From positions 18,990,350-19,054,349 of the forward strand of contig CM040452.1 in the NCBI GenBank assembly GCA_022749755.1: 64,000 bases of DNA. The letters run 5' to 3'. Position 1 is the stretch's first letter. Each line of letters opens with the position of its first letter. This document shows, in pieces, positions 39,717 to 55,682 of the stretch. The translations under genes and the position numbers were made by a program. The DNA comes from Azadirachta indica. Its lineage: Eukaryota > Streptophyta > Magnoliopsida > Sapindales > Meliaceae. The notes beneath the pieces are model-generated. The model made no database searches, was not told the DNA's origin, and worked only from the letters and a program-made list of their open reading frames with translations.

Positions 39717-42144
<2,428 letters not shown>

Positions 42145-44285
42145 TAATTATACGTCTATCAGAACCAACAAACAAATCTTACAACTTGTTTTTATAGTTG
42201 CTCATTGGAAGCTTTGGAGTTCAGGGTTTATTGCCAAACATGTGAAGGAGAAGCCAAAGCCAATGTGCTTTCAAAACCTACACGTCTTTCATTTTGTCTA
42301 TTGTCTTGCTAAGATGATGACAGCGCACTCTGTCACAACGTGAAAACAAGTCATTTTATTTAAAATCCAGTGATTTTCACACAGTATTCTTTTCTGCTTT
42401 CTCCATGATATATTCCTATCCGAGAACTTGTAAGTCAAAATACCTCTTATCACATGTTGAAGGTGCTTATCATATTCCTCTACTACTTACGTACAATATG
42501 ACGATTTTCTGCTTTTGTGTTGTGGGCTCCAAGAGCAACATTAATTTTCAGTCAATATTGACGCCTTCACACTAATTTAATACCGAAATGTGGACCAAAT
42601 GGAGACGCGGCTTTTATTCAGCTTGAATTAATATTGTACTTATGCATGTTAACCGTGTTTCACCGGATTAACAATTTTTGAAGCTGAAATTGTTTTCAAC
42701 AGCAACTAATAACATTTTTACAACTAAATGAAAGCAATTAAATAACCATCTTGTCATGCTGCAAGGGACTAGGAATAAGAGCGCTTCATTATCAAGGTTA
42801 TTTATTTGAAACAGGAGAATCAACATTTACCTCTCTCAAGTTTAAAAAATTTGCATATAGATGAAAAGTTTAAGAAAATAAACACATACCTCCCCTAAAT
42901 TGTTAATTAACAGTTAAACCTATAAACATTTTGGTGTCCCTTTTAACGTTAAAGATTTAGTTTAATATACTTATTTAGTCTTAACAATTTCAAAAATACC
43001 TCCAAAAAGCTTAATTTATTAAGACAATAACAATTATACCCTTATGCAATAATAATTATTTAAGAAAAATAAATAATAAATCTCAAAATTTTGATAAAAT
43101 ATAATATATTTATGTAAAATACATTAATTAAATAAATAATATTATTAATTTATATAATATATTTGATAATATAGATATTATTAATTGATTCATTTCTATT
43201 TCAATAAATATTTTTATTGACATTTATAATTCAAATTATTGTAAAAGATTTGGATAAATAATTCAAAATCTAATATTCAAATTTATTTTAATTATTTATT
43301 TTAATATCTCATTTTATCTTTTTTATATAGAATTAAATTTTAAAAGCATTTTAATCTTTTTAACAAAAATAAATAGTCAACCATCCATGTGAGTTTCTCA
43401 AAACTCGAGAAGGTATGCAATAGTTCTCTTTTAAAATATCACATGTTCATCCTAGTGGAGACAATAATATTGGAGGCACAATAAGTATGCGTTTTTCAAG
43501 AGTAGTTTCTTGAAAACACTTGACTTTTTAATTGTCTCTGGAAGTACTTTTTTACCTTGAAGCATAAAACCTTCATTTCAATATAAACACAAACAGGACA
43601 ATAGCAGATAAAGCATATTTATACCAATAGGTTTATCACAGAGATATTATATAATTTACAACCAAGAAAATTATTATCCCTACTGAGGTATATGAAGAGA
43701 ATAAGCACAACACCTTTATATGTGGTGTTTTTACTAAAGTAAAAATGCTTTAAATTAGAGCTCAACCAAAATTTCTTCCGTAACTCTTGCCCTTTTTTTC
43801 TCCATCACTTGAGTTGATCTTCTGGGTTGATTCTACAATAAAAATGTTATAACATAAAATTTTCTAAATCTAACCATAAATCTAATCATAACAACTTTAT
43901 ATCTGTTCATATAGTTTTATTAATCTTTTATTAAAAAAAGAATAATCAACACATAAAAATTCTCAAAACTATCATAGATTAAGATTTAGGTGGAGATAAA
44001 CCACAATTAGTGAAAATAAATTATCATAAATCTTGATTTAGGTAAAAATCTGTAATTAATGAAAAAAAAAGAAATAAAAAACAAAAGAAAGGTGAGGAAA
44101 TCTCACCGAAGAGGGAGTGTCTCCGGTGAGAGTCAAGGTGAAATTTTGGAGTCGATGGGCAAAGGATTCTGGAAAGAAGAGAGTAATGTTTGGAGTACCT
44201 TTTAAGAGTGTAAAAGTTAAAAATTAAGTAACTTCCCATACTCCTTACCCCCAACCACACGAACCCGGTTTGAGAAGCTGTTTAA
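42145..44285. other. Intergenic, very AT-rich, with a possible small transposon
   Basis: No gene. 42829-43420 may be a MITE-like insertion (separate entry). From 43640 to 44285 I see only AT-rich sequence. A GC-richer island at 44095-44175 (tctcaccgaagagggagtgtctcc) shows no homology I know, and the 78-codon minus-strand stretch there lacks any domain. Confidence 0.4.
42829..43420. mobile_element. Possible MITE-like element
   Basis: The left end, tacctctctcaagttt (42829-42844), resembles the reverse complement of the right end, taccttctcgagtttt (43399-43414), and the interior is about 85 percent A+T without an ORF. No clear target duplication was found. Confidence 0.35.
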
Positions 44286-44400
44286 CAAAATAATCATTAT
44301 TGTCCTTGACACACAATCTCGAGCAGAAAAACTTTAAAGCTAAATACATCAGCTTTAGTAAGATGCTTTCAAGCATAATTTCCAGGAATATATATCCTAA
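44286..44400 (-). pseudogene. Decayed SD-RLK kinase exon fragment
   Basis: The minus strand reads PGNYA, stop, KHLTKADVFSFKVFLLEIVC, a degenerate copy of the kinase segment [29 protein letters not shown]. It is only about 100 bases long and has one stop. It lies 3' of pseudogene B and is more decayed than that gene's own copy of this exon, so it is from yet another kinase. Confidence 0.6.
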
Positions 44401-44689
44401 TTCTGTTGTAAATCAAAGATTAATACAGGATAAATTATTAGTCTATGGTAACGAACCCATGCATAACTTATCAAATGTGGATTTTGTTTGAATTTGATAC
44501 TTTTTTAACTCACAGAACAGAGATAGAGCCAAAATTATAAATAAATTTGAAACATGAGTTGGAAATGGAACAACAGAACAGTCTTTTATGTCTCCCAATA
44601 AGTACTGGAAGTTAAAAATTTATTCTTTACATACTCGGATAATACCAGAAGTACTAATACAAGATCCTGGAGGTCTTTAACATTAACGG
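44401..44689. other. Spacer, nothing recognised
   Basis: 3' flank of pseudogene B without coding signal. Confidence 0.4.
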
Positions 44690-47600
44690 GCTTCTAGAAC
44701 TGAAAATGTTACATCATTGACAGAAAATTTCTGCGAGGTAGGTGTCTTTGAATTTACCACACTCCTTATATGTGAAAAAGCATGACTTTTCGGAGAAGGT
44801 AATGCTGCAATTTCGTTAATACGCATTGAGACAATATCTTAGCAGCATATGCTTGGAACGTCAATCTTCTAATACTGGGTCCATCAATACCATCCCACTG
44901 TTGCTTGTCCCCATATCCCATGCCTTTACATAGAAACAAAATTATCACCGTAAATATCGGCAGCAACTTGTGATAACCAATGTCCATATTGAACACACAC
45001 ATAGTTTCTTCTTTCGTACAAATAATATCTTTGCCATATTTTACCAAGAAACAGTTTGCCACCATTTTCTAACAGCTTTTATATCCACGAATAAGATGGT
45101 ATGCTAAATTAAGTATCAAACATTACATAACAAAAAATAAGTGCAATTTCTTTTGTTACTCACATAACCAAGAAGATTAAGAGAGTTAGTTTGATAAAAA
45201 CCAATATTCTTTTTGTCAGCCACAATCTCAAGTAACAATACTCAGAAAACTGAAAACATCAGATTTGACCGAAAAGACACCTCGAAGAGCATATTCTGGT
45301 AACACATAGCCGCTGCAGTTCAATAATTATTTCAGGATAAGTGGTCAGAAGATCCATTATTAGAAATTTATGCATGTATCTTATGTGAGTTGGCTTTTAT
45401 GAGGCATATATTTAGGAGTTTAAATTTAGATGTGTCATTTGCTTTATATACTTATTTAAGTCCCAATAATCCATTTAGTGTTTGCTTGAAACTTATTGTC
45501 TCTAAAAATTCTTGTCATTCCAAAATATGATATTTTAGGATTCATGTCTCTATCGAACAAAATATCGCTTGCTTTCAAATCCCTGAGTAATTTGCAACCT
45601 ACAATACTGATGAAGATGAAAAAGGCCTTGAGCAATCCTTTCAATGATTCGAACATGGAATCCCCAATCTACTAACCTACGTTTTCCTGGACTGTTTAAA
45701 AGAAACGAAGATGTCATTAGGAAATCAGTAGCGTACCATGAAAATAGAACAATAATAAACACATATAATAGGAAGAAGTCCAAGCTTAATTTTATTAGGC
45801 ATGTACTCGTAAGACTAGTATCTTCTCATGCCTTTCAATGCCGTAGCCCAAAAGTCTAACAAGATTCTTGTGCTGAAGGTTGGCTATGAAGAGTGTTTCC
45901 TTTTTCAACTCTTCCCATCCTCGTCCAGATCTTCCTGAAAGCCTTTTGGCAGGTATCATATCTCCTTTCAGCAGTGTTCCCTGAAATGGAATGTCGTTTC
46001 ATTAATATCTTCAAATTAATTAGCCAAAGCATTGCTGCTAAGGACATAAATATCTTAATTACCTTGTAAACAGCCCCAAACCCACCCTCCCCAAGCTTAT
46101 TTGTGACCGAAAAATTATCAGTTGCAGCAGAAACACTCGAAAAACGGAATAATGGCATGTGAACTTCCTTATTACTGCCGCTTCCAAGCTTATTAACGTC
46201 ACCAAGATCGAGACTACTAGCTTTTAGGCTCGTACATGGATCAAATAGATTCTCCCCTAGAATGTTGAGGAGAAAATAATTTAGGGATTGAAGGATATTA
46301 GTAGACACTGCCCAAATAATGCTGCAAACAAGTTTTACCTTTCCTTTTGAGCTTTCTCTTCACACGAAAATAATGAAACTCAAAAGTGAATGTAATCAGA
46401 GATATGTTTACTACGAGAATGATCCATAGTTGCTTCCTGTTTCCTTTCTTCTTCTTAACTCGATCTGTTTGAGTCCCATTGGTAGGTTCTTTGTCTGTAG
46501 ACATTTACACTTATCCATTAAAAAGGATTAGATCGATTGTCTGAAATAAGAACAAGAACAAGATACTTGAATAACAACTTTAAGTGTTAACTCAAATCCT
46601 CAGCATAAACATCTTTCTCGAATTGAGTAGGCCAAATGCTTTTGAATCCTCATGTCAGAAGAAATTATTTTGTATGCAACGCAGACTATAGCTTGAAAAT
46701 GAAAATAGTAGCAGTATGAATACCTAATTCTGATGCTGGCACTCGTGTGTATATATCTTGTCCATCTTTGTCTGCATAAAGTTTTCTAATATCAACCAGG
46801 TCTCCGTACCACATCAAACAGCCACTGCCTGCTCCGGTTATGTTGGAATTAGCATAAGCTCTACAAGAACAGTTCTTTGAGCATTTGGTCTCACATTACA
46901 TTCCTTAAGATTCATACTCTCATTAAATGAAACATCAAGCAAGTCAGGCAATTTAACTCCTGCAAGCTTCATAAACCTGTCTCCTCCTTCACAATCTATT
47001 GGAGTACTTCTCACGCATTCTCTATTCAAAAAAGTCTGGTTTCGTTCTGATTTGTGTGTGAACCATTTTAAACACTCACATTTAGGAGTACCGTCATTCA
47101 TTCTGCAAACACCATTAACACCACATTTCTCATAATATTGACACAAATCTTCAGGCGCTGAGCCCCTCCTCCCATCCATCAGTCTGCTCATTCCATATCA
47201 GACTTTGAATCATACCTGATTGATTCAATTTTACTAAAATAATGATGGGATTGTTGAGAGGCATATAACTGTGAGAATACTCGTCCTCATTATGCACCAG
47301 AATTGGTTCCAAGAGAAGATTTGGCTTTACAACAAGATCACCAAAGAAATCTGCATTCCATGGCCCAGTAGGCGCCATTTTCATTGATCACTTGTATATG
47401 AATATTTGAGGTAACACACGAATGTCAAATCTGAAAGTAAATTCTCCGGGGAATGATGGATCATCATCACTTCTCCATGATGATAAATATCTCCGGACCA
47501 GTCTTTAGATTCCAGCCCAACTTCATGCCTGGTAACAGTGTATCTGATGGATAATCAAAGCTCTGCCACAGATAGCTTTCAAAATTACTTCTGCTAAAAT

Positions 47601-48000
47601 TATCCCCAAGTACAAGGTTTCCAGTATCTAAGAGTTGAGCTACTGGATTTGCTACATTTCTAGACATGTTTGAAGACCAGATGATTCTGTTTGTTTCATT
47701 AAGAAGAACAAGATTTCCATTGTTGCTGATGTTTAAGACTGCACGTGAATCAATAATAGGGTTGTTTCTATTTGCAACCCATACAATTGTTGCAGGGCTC
47801 TTCTTGTACCATATCCCCATGTGCCTGTTCGAGTTTTTAGGAGAAAAGAAGCCTAACTCAAAGTTTCGGGATTCGGAAACTAACGTCTCACCATCATCAC
47901 GGATGAATCCTCCAGGACTGATTGTATGAGCTGCTAATGACAACTTAATGCTACAGAAAATAATTAAAGAGCTGAAAAAGCAGACGGGAAGACACGCCAT
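44690..48000 (-). pseudogene. G-type lectin S-receptor-like kinase pseudogene B
   Basis: Complete SD-RLK exon order but inactivated. Signal peptide and lectin: MACLPVCFFSSLIIFCSIKL, FELGFFSPKNSNRHMGIWY. A frame break near 47500 follows LKTG and another lies near 47170. In PAN a four-base gain at about 46900 changes ECETKCSKNCSC into an out-of-frame ECNVRPNAQ. TM exon about 46490-46340. Kinase: GEGGFGAVY is kept, but VAVKRL reads IPAKRL, the EKIL segment breaks, and the catalytic loop is shifted so HRD is lost. The DFG aspartate is tyrosine (ISYFGM), and the last exon lacks its middle part (a deletion between MDPVLED and NEIAALPSPKS). The tail VNDVTFSVLEAR still matches the 835-aa gene. Several independent lesions show long-standing loss of function. 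Confidence 0.9.
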
Positions 48001-48654
48001 TCATGCACGGATAAGAAATTCCAGATCCAGGGCAGCTTCCTTTGTACACAAGTAAAAAAATCTGGCAACGTATTGCATAATTAATCTTTCTTGATTATTC
48101 ATGCGCCAGAAAGGTCTTTGAAACGATCAGAAAAGTCAAAGGTCGGAACTATTTTCTGGAAAGGAAAGCTGTCTTCAATTTTCCTTCAAATACAATGAAA
48201 AACCACCACAAATAGCCAAATCAACGGTGCTTACCGACCTTACTCACAAATACCCAATGATTTGGTAGAAGAGGGTTTGCAATGGGGATTTTCACTCAAA
48301 ATTCAAACTAAATATCGTGATTGCTGTGAAAAAATGCTAGTATGATAACTACCTCTCATACTGATAATAGAAAAAAAAAGTCCACGGTTAAAAGGATTAA
48401 AGGCTAAATACTGTCAATCACAATTTAGTTTGTTGTGTATACCCTTGGATCCTCCCACTTTTCCAAGTTGGAAAACTAATTTATCGTGAATGCTTGAGTT
48501 TCAAGCAACTATTAATTATCATGTCAAACACAATTATCTATTTCCACATTAATTACATAACTTCTTTCATTTTTGTTCATCCTTCTAAAATTTAAATAAC
48601 AAGAAATGTGCGATTGCATTCTTGAACTCCATAGAAAAAAAAATGAATAAACAA
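48001..48654. other. Intergenic, former promoter of pseudogene B
   Basis: No gene or repeat recognised. Confidence 0.45.
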
Positions 48655-48900
48655 TTAGAAGAACAAGGTTTGCATTGTTGCTAATGGTTAAGACTGCAAG
48701 TTGATCAATTATAGGATTGGTTGTGTGTTTAACGCAGAAAACTGTCTCAGGAATTTCTTATACCAAATTCCCAGATACCTATTTTTTCAGATTCCTGGAG
48801 AGAAGAAGCCTAACCCAAAGTTTTGGGATGCCAAAGCTGCTATTGCCGTAATGCTGCAGGAAAAGAATGAAAGAACTGAGGAAGTATAAGAATAGAAGAC
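48655..48900 (-). pseudogene. SD-RLK lectin-domain fragment
   Basis: The minus strand shows the order of a lectin domain start with losses: FGIPKLWVRLLLSRNLKK near the FELGFFSPGNSKN position, NLV, stop, EIPETVF, NPIIDQLAVLTISNNANLVLL. The segment with the signal peptide is partly kept (48840-48895), but the first 30 or so lectin residues are deleted. Closest in sequence to pseudogenes A and B. Confidence 0.75.
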
Positions 48901-49707
48901 TATCCATTCATTCACTCCAAGAAAATATTGTATCATTCAATCTTACCAAGTATTTTAGACCTTTTTATTTTATTGTATCACTGTTTGTCCATTAGACTCT
49001 ACCAAAATCTTGGATTTTGAAACGTAATTGTTGGAGGATTCAACAGCTAGTGATTTATTATTATAAAAAACAATCCTTTGTGACGCAATTGGCACTAATT
49101 CTGCAGTTAAACAGAATATAACTATGGAATCAAATACAAGCACAATTATCTTTTTGTTAATATTTAGGATTCTGTAAGACCTTTCCGAGCTCACCATGGC
49201 AAACAAGTTTGTCTTCAATTATTAATCATATCTTTCTTGTTGGCTCTCCAAGATAAATTTTAGAACATGGGTCAAAGCGTGAATTAAGAGATAGATACAT
49301 ATTTCAAACAACAGTTTCTGATAATTAAGGGAAGAGAGCAGAATGTGTGATACGATGATTGCGAAGCAAGCATGTGCAGATGATATACCATTGGCAATTT
49401 ACCATCCAACAACCATAAAAAATGCTAGCCGAAAATTCCAAATCTCCTTCCAGATTTCAGTATTGGAGGGGAAAGGAACTAAACTGAACAATCTGTGAAT
49501 TGATAGCCACTTCTTGTTAGCGTACTCTCAAGTTATCAGGTTCATTAGTTTTGCTTTGCTGATCAGAATGGACAGACTAGGCAACTGGAAAATCAAAGGA
49601 AATAAAATGTTGCAATTTTCAATAGCCAATGCAAACATTTTATAGAAAGTTTTATTTTGGAGACAGACAGTCAAACTAATGCACATGAATTGAGGCCCAG
49701 CAGAGAG
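48901..49707. other. Intergenic, 3' flank of the 835-aa kinase gene
   Basis: No gene supported. An 82-codon open stretch on the minus strand (48970-49218) has no recognisable domain. Confidence 0.45.
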
Positions 49708-52700
49708 CTATCGGGCTTCCATCAATGAAACAGTTACATCATTCACTGAACAAGCTTCTGGCCTGCTTGTAGCTGGATACGAATTATGCAGACCTCTCAC
49801 ATATGAGAAAGCAGGCTGTTTTGGATAAGGTAAAGCAACAAGCTCATTGGTAAGCATGGTTAGTACTTCTGACATTGTTGGCCTATCGGCTGCGTTCTCC
49901 TGAACACAGAGAAGTGCAACAGTAATGTATCTGATCACCATGGGATATGAAGCTTCGTTTTCCAATATTGGATCCATCAGGTCTAGAGCCCTATCATCTT
50001 TCCACAGATCCCATGACTGGAGAAAACAGAGCATTTGGATGGCAAAACAAAGGTCACAACTAAAGGCAAATAAGTTTTAGTGATAAAGGATTGTCTTCAC
50101 TTTTCAAATCCAATCATCGTAAATTTTGTGCATCACAAATTATTAGAAGATATATATATATTTCTTCAAACTGTTTTTTTATTAAAAAAAAAAAAGAATA
50201 AAAACAATAGCAAAATAAAATAGTAAATTTGTCACGTACATGTCCAAGAAGGTTAAGAGAGCCCTCATGGTAGAAACCAGTGTTCTTTTTGCTGCTCAGA
50301 ATCTCCAAAAGTAATACTCCAAAGCTAAACACGTCTGATTTGATTGAGAATATGCCTTCCAGTGCATACTCAGGTGACATATAACCACTGAATTTCATCA
50401 TTTCATCAAATTGTTTTCCATCATCATTGGAAAAGTTGAAGACACAAGAACTAAATGCTACTTGTAAAAGAATATAAAATAGTTTTGAAGTAATTCAAAT
50501 TACTTACTAAGTTCCAACAATTCGGTTAGTATTTGCTTGTAATTCGTCCCCACCAAACATTCTTGCCATGCCAAAATCAGATATTTTGGGGTTCATGTCA
50601 CTGTCTAACAGAATATTACTAGCCTTTAAATCTCTGTGAATAATTCGAAGTCTGGAATATTGATGAAGATATAGAAGACCTTGAGCAATCCCTTCTATGA
50701 TTTTAACGCGCGTCCCCCAAGCCAGCAGGCCTTTTTTAGTCGGAACTGTTATGATGTACAGAGGAACGTGATACATATTAGAGCTAATTCCAGTGATAAT
50801 ATTTGGTAATAGTAAAAAAGATAGTGAACATATGTTATCTTATTGATTGCTAATCTCATACCGAAAAGAAATGAGTCCAAGCTTTTGTTAGGCATGTACT
50901 CATATATCAAAATCTTTTCGCCTTGTTCTAAACAGCAACCCAAGAGTCTGACAAGGTTCCTGTGTTGCAGCTTAGCTATAAGCATTGTCTCATTCTTCAA
51001 CTCTTCTAATCCTTGCCCTGAACGCTTTGAAAGCCTTTTTACTGCAACTTCTTGTCCATTCAGTAGTTTCCCCTGCAATCCAAATTAATGAATGTTTTAC
51101 ATCATCATTGAATTGCATAAATCTTTGCTTTTGGCCTTAAATATACTCTGTATAAACTAGGAACAATAACATAAGAATGTTACCTTATAGACAGGTCCAA
51201 AACCACCTTCTCCAAGTTTATTTTCGGTGGAGAAGTCATTTGTAGAAGCGGATACGCTGGTAAAGCTGAACAATGGCAACCATGAATCCTTGCTCTTTCC
51301 TTTTCCAGCTTTATCACCGTCAGAGAGTTCATTTGTACTACTCTCAATGCTCATATTTATATCAAATAGTAACATATCCTGGCCTGATTCTGTCTTTCCA
51401 ATTTTAGAAAAACAAAACTTAAAATGTGAATCTACATTTCATAATAGTGATACACACACAAAAACGCATATGATGGATACCTATATAGACTCACACATCA
51501 GAACAATGGAATAGAATGACTTGCCTTTCTCTTGGAGTTGCCTCCGCCAGCGAAGAAAGAGGCAAGAAGCAAGGAGAACCAGAGGAACAACTATTACAAT
51601 CATCCACAGCAGTTTTTTATTTCCTATCAGATCCAAAAGAAATGCAAGTCGTCAAGGAAGTCATTAAAGAAACTAAGTGCTAGATATATTGCACTAAATT
51701 ACCTCCAGGTTTTGGAAGCTCTGAAGCAGCAAGTTTGATGTATATTGTTCGTCCTTCACGATTATTTTTTGCTAGTTGTTGAATATACAATTCCCCACTA
51801 TTCCATAGCAAACACACACCGCTGTTATTATGAGCATATGCAGTGCAAGAGCAGTTATTCAAGCAAGCCAATTTGCATTCCTCTTCGGCTCTAACCTTCA
51901 ATTCCTTGGGGTTAACATGAAACTTTACAGCATCCATCCTCAAGAACCTGTCTTTGCCCCCATTAACAGAAGTTCGGTTCTCACACTGCAATGGTGTTCT
52001 TCTCACACATCCACCGTATACACTTAGTTGTTGCCTGCTTGCTGAGGGTATAAAACCGTAAAGACATGGACAGAAGGACGCAAGATTTTGATTGCAGATG
52101 CTGAACGGACCACAAATAGTACCACACTCTCTTGGTTGAGCCCAGAAAAGAAACCAAGCTTGACTACTCGTTAACCATGACATTGATTTTATTTGTCCGT
52201 TCACATCAATTATAAATCTAATAACGTGAGAATCTTTCATAGAGTAGACGAAGTATGTCCCATTTTCATCGCTATGAAAGCTATAGTTGTAGATGTAGTT
52301 CAATCTCATTTCAGGCATTTCGGCAAAATGATCACCATGCCAAACCCCGCTCCTCCAGATCAAGTTATTGTCCCTCATAAGGACAATTTCATTTGATTTA
52401 TCTGGATCCATTTTCAGCTCGGCATTCCCAAGGCTGGGGTCTTCTGCACTTTTCCATGATGTTAATGACCACACTTTCCCAGTTTTTCTGCTATAACCGA
52501 ACTTCATTCCAGGCAGAAAAGTATGCGAAGGGTAGTCAAAGCTCTGCCACAATATATCAGAGTTTCCATTTCTTAAAATTAAATTGCCTGAATCTAAGAG
52601 AATAGCACTTGTATTCTGGCTTGATGCTATATCACTCACCCTGTAGGTAATCTTGCCTTCCGTGATAACAAGATTTCCGTCATTGCTCATCCTAAGTATA

Positions 52701-52999
52701 GGTGAGGAACCACTTAATGGTAGGTCTCGGTTGGCAACCCATACTACAACTTGTTCTGAAATATTCATGTACCATATTCCAACATAATAGTTACTGGACT
52801 GCCCTGGTCGAAAAAATCCTAACTCAAAGAATTTACCCGCAGATACCAAGGTCTCTGAGCTTTTAATCACTTGTCCTACTGAAATGCTTTCAGTGGCAGC
52901 ATCAACCACTTTAACTAACTGCAGACTAGAAAAAGAGAAAATCAGCAAGAAAATGGAGAAAGAAACTCTCCCTCTTGACATAGTTTTGATATTAGCCAT
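49708..52999 (-). CDS. G-type lectin S-receptor-like Ser/Thr kinase (835 aa, intact)
   Basis: Second intact S-domain receptor kinase, expected in the plasma membrane; ligand unknown. Exons: 52999-51703, 51623-51525, 51389-51184, 51072-50862, 50745-50508, 50387-50240, 50016-49708, summing to 2508 nt. Signal peptide about 1-34, bulb lectin ([20 protein letters not shown]), S-locus glycoprotein, EGF-like [14 protein letters not shown] with [11 protein letters not shown] ([18 protein letters not shown]), [21 protein letters not shown]. Kinase: GEGGFG 525-530, K546, HRD 641-643, DFG 661-663; tail [12 protein letters not shown]. The second intron starts with GC (AAAG/gcaagt), a rare but accepted donor. 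The ectodomain is far from that of the 830-aa gene, while the kinase exons are nearly the same and exons 4-6 have identical lengths (211, 238, 148). It is transcribed away from the EF-hand gene at 56353. Confidence 0.9.
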
Positions 53000-55140
53000 T
53001 GATGACCTGTGCGGACTCCATACAGGCCATCTCTAAAACTGAAATGACAATCATTGTACAATATATTAAACATCAGAAGGGGGCTTGACCAGTGATTTCC
53101 AAATTAAAGAATTTTCAGCTATGACTTTCTGGAAGAATGATGATGCCAATGCAGTGTGCATATGTCTATTGAAAGAAACAATCGTGAAAAAGTCAATGCA
53201 CACAGCACATACGATAGTCATGACAATAATATAATGGAAGGGTGTATCATAACAAAAATACTTAATACTTAACTGCCTCTGAAACTATATATCTGTGTTT
53301 TTCTTTAATTACAGTTATTAATCATTTTGAAATCTAGTTCGCACTTAAATTCTGGGTTTCATGCAAAAATAAGGGACAAATAATCACCATACAATGTCCT
53401 CTCAAACTTCAATCCTATAGTTGATTTTTTTAATACTTCCACAAGAAGTTTGAATTTTAATCCCAGAAGCGTAAAAGACTTTGCTTTTCGGTCAACATAA
53501 GCAGCTGCACAAATTAAAATTTAAGTCTATAAGAAAATGGGGACAGCTGCACTTGCTACTAAACTTCCCATAGTCTCCGCAATAGAATGCAATACTAAAA
53601 TACATGGAACACCACCAGAATGATATGGTCCAGTTAGATTTTTCATAATTAACAGTTACTTGAGTCAAAGCTGGAACATATTTATTCTGTACTTAAAAAG
53701 GGTTTTCTAAATGTTTGCTGTTTTCCTAGTCGTTAGCATGATAAAACAAATCAACCAAAAAGTTTCACTAAAAACAAAATAAGAACCCTCTGCATAGATA
53801 TTGTCACTTCTCAGTGGATTGGATTAAAGAGATTTAAATACTCATTTCTGAAGGCCTTTGATCAGGTATTCTTTCTCTAAGAAATTGTTGATTCTGGATT
53901 TTAGGTCAACGATCAACAAGTCGACTTTAATTAAGGCCAACCGCAGCTTTTGTCTAATAACAGTGTCTTAAGTTATGGGTAATCACAACATTGTCGCAGA
54001 TAGTTTTCAGAAGTGTACCTGCTAATTAATTAGTTAATTATCCTTCGGAACAGGGTTTTCAGTGTGGATTTTCTACTTTTACTATCCTTGTTCTATTAGA
54101 ATTTTCCATGTGACTAGGATGATTCACACAAACCCGAAGCAAAAGATTCAACACAAGTTGTGATAATTAAAGGCTACATGATTTCAAGAATATAAAATAA
54201 AACTAGTTAAGGGTTTGAAATTTAGCTAAAAAGTTTTAAAAAAAAAAATTGACATTTTATTTAATAGAAAAATGCCTTAAAATTGAAATATGGTTAATAA
54301 AATATTGAAATATGATTAATGATATTTATTTTCCAAATTAATTTTACATTTATTAGTAGCTAAGTTACAATAATAATATTGAAATGTGGTTAATTATTTA
54401 TGAATAATGACATCAATTGAATCTGACGGTGAATTTTGCTTTAATTCTTTGATAGTTATTTCTAGAAATGAGATTCTCAGCCAAATTAAGGGTAGTTCAA
54501 ATTGATTTTATTGTATTTTATATCAATTATGAAGGTGTTAATTAATTTTGTATTTAGTATTAATGTACTCGCTTTACTAATTAATTGCTGACCATTAATT
54601 AATCTTTTTAAAAAGTTATAGTTACCTTATTATTTATGTTTGAACGCATGAAACCCAATCTGCATATGAAGTAATCAGAAATCACGTGCAAATCAGATTA
54701 ATTATATATTTACTAGTGAATGTGTGAGGGATATGAATATGAATATGATAACATATATGTATATATAACGTAGCTAGCTTTTGTATATCTTTTTGAAACC
54801 TTTTAAAGGAGGCTGGTGAAAGAGTTTATAAAAGGACCGGAAATTTTTGAATAAGCTTCAGCATATTATATGTCTCAAATCTAATTATTTTCGAGAAGTT
54901 AACGCCAGTAAACGAAGCTGCACTGAAATTTCCTTAATGTCTTAAAGAACCAACCAAATTCAACGATATGTTACCCTCAATGCTTTATTATCACTTTCTT
55001 TCCCCTTCAATATTTCAAATTTTGTCGCCATCAAAAATAGGAATTAAAAAATGAAATATAATACACAGCTATATAAGCTCTTTCTCATATAAATAATTAA
55101 GTAAAATTATATAGCACGTACACATATACATAATTATCCT

Positions 55141-55164
55141 ATATATATATATATATATATATAT
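55141..55164. repeat. (AT)12 microsatellite
   Basis: Uninterrupted AT units. Confidence 0.95.
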
Positions 55165-55658
55165 GTACGTATCAATTGTGAAACTCGCGGTCCTATCAAC
55201 TTCACGAAAATGTAGGATTACACGTACATATTTCTACTTTTTCTCGATTAATGATGAAACTTCTTGTCAAAAGAAATAAAGTTTTTTACAAAATAAATAA
55301 TAAGAGTGATAAGATGATAAGATAATATTTTGAAATCAATTATAACGATAAAATTAGAAATTTGTAAAATTATACCTCAAATAAAATATATATATATATA
55401 TATACAATTCAAATTTTATTGATTAAATGTAACTATCAAACAGTATGGAGGCAATATTATTCATAATTAAATAGAAACCAGAAAGATTCAGAAAATGATG
55501 ATAGCTGCGTTAGAATGGGTCATTGTTGAGCTAGCTGGGTAATTCAGATTGGTGATGAAATTCTATTCATGTGATAGAGGAAAGAACCAAGAAGCAAGCA
55601 TGAAATTACTACAGACATAGCTAGAGAGCATCTAGAAAGTACAAAAGAAGTAACCGAC

Positions 55659-55682
55659 ATATATATATATATATATATATAT
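55659..55682. repeat. (AT)12 microsatellite
   Basis: Uninterrupted AT units. Confidence 0.95.

Noticed and set aside
44024..44260. 78-codon minus-strand open stretch
   Set aside because: No recognisable family; flanked by AT-rich sequence without gene signals.
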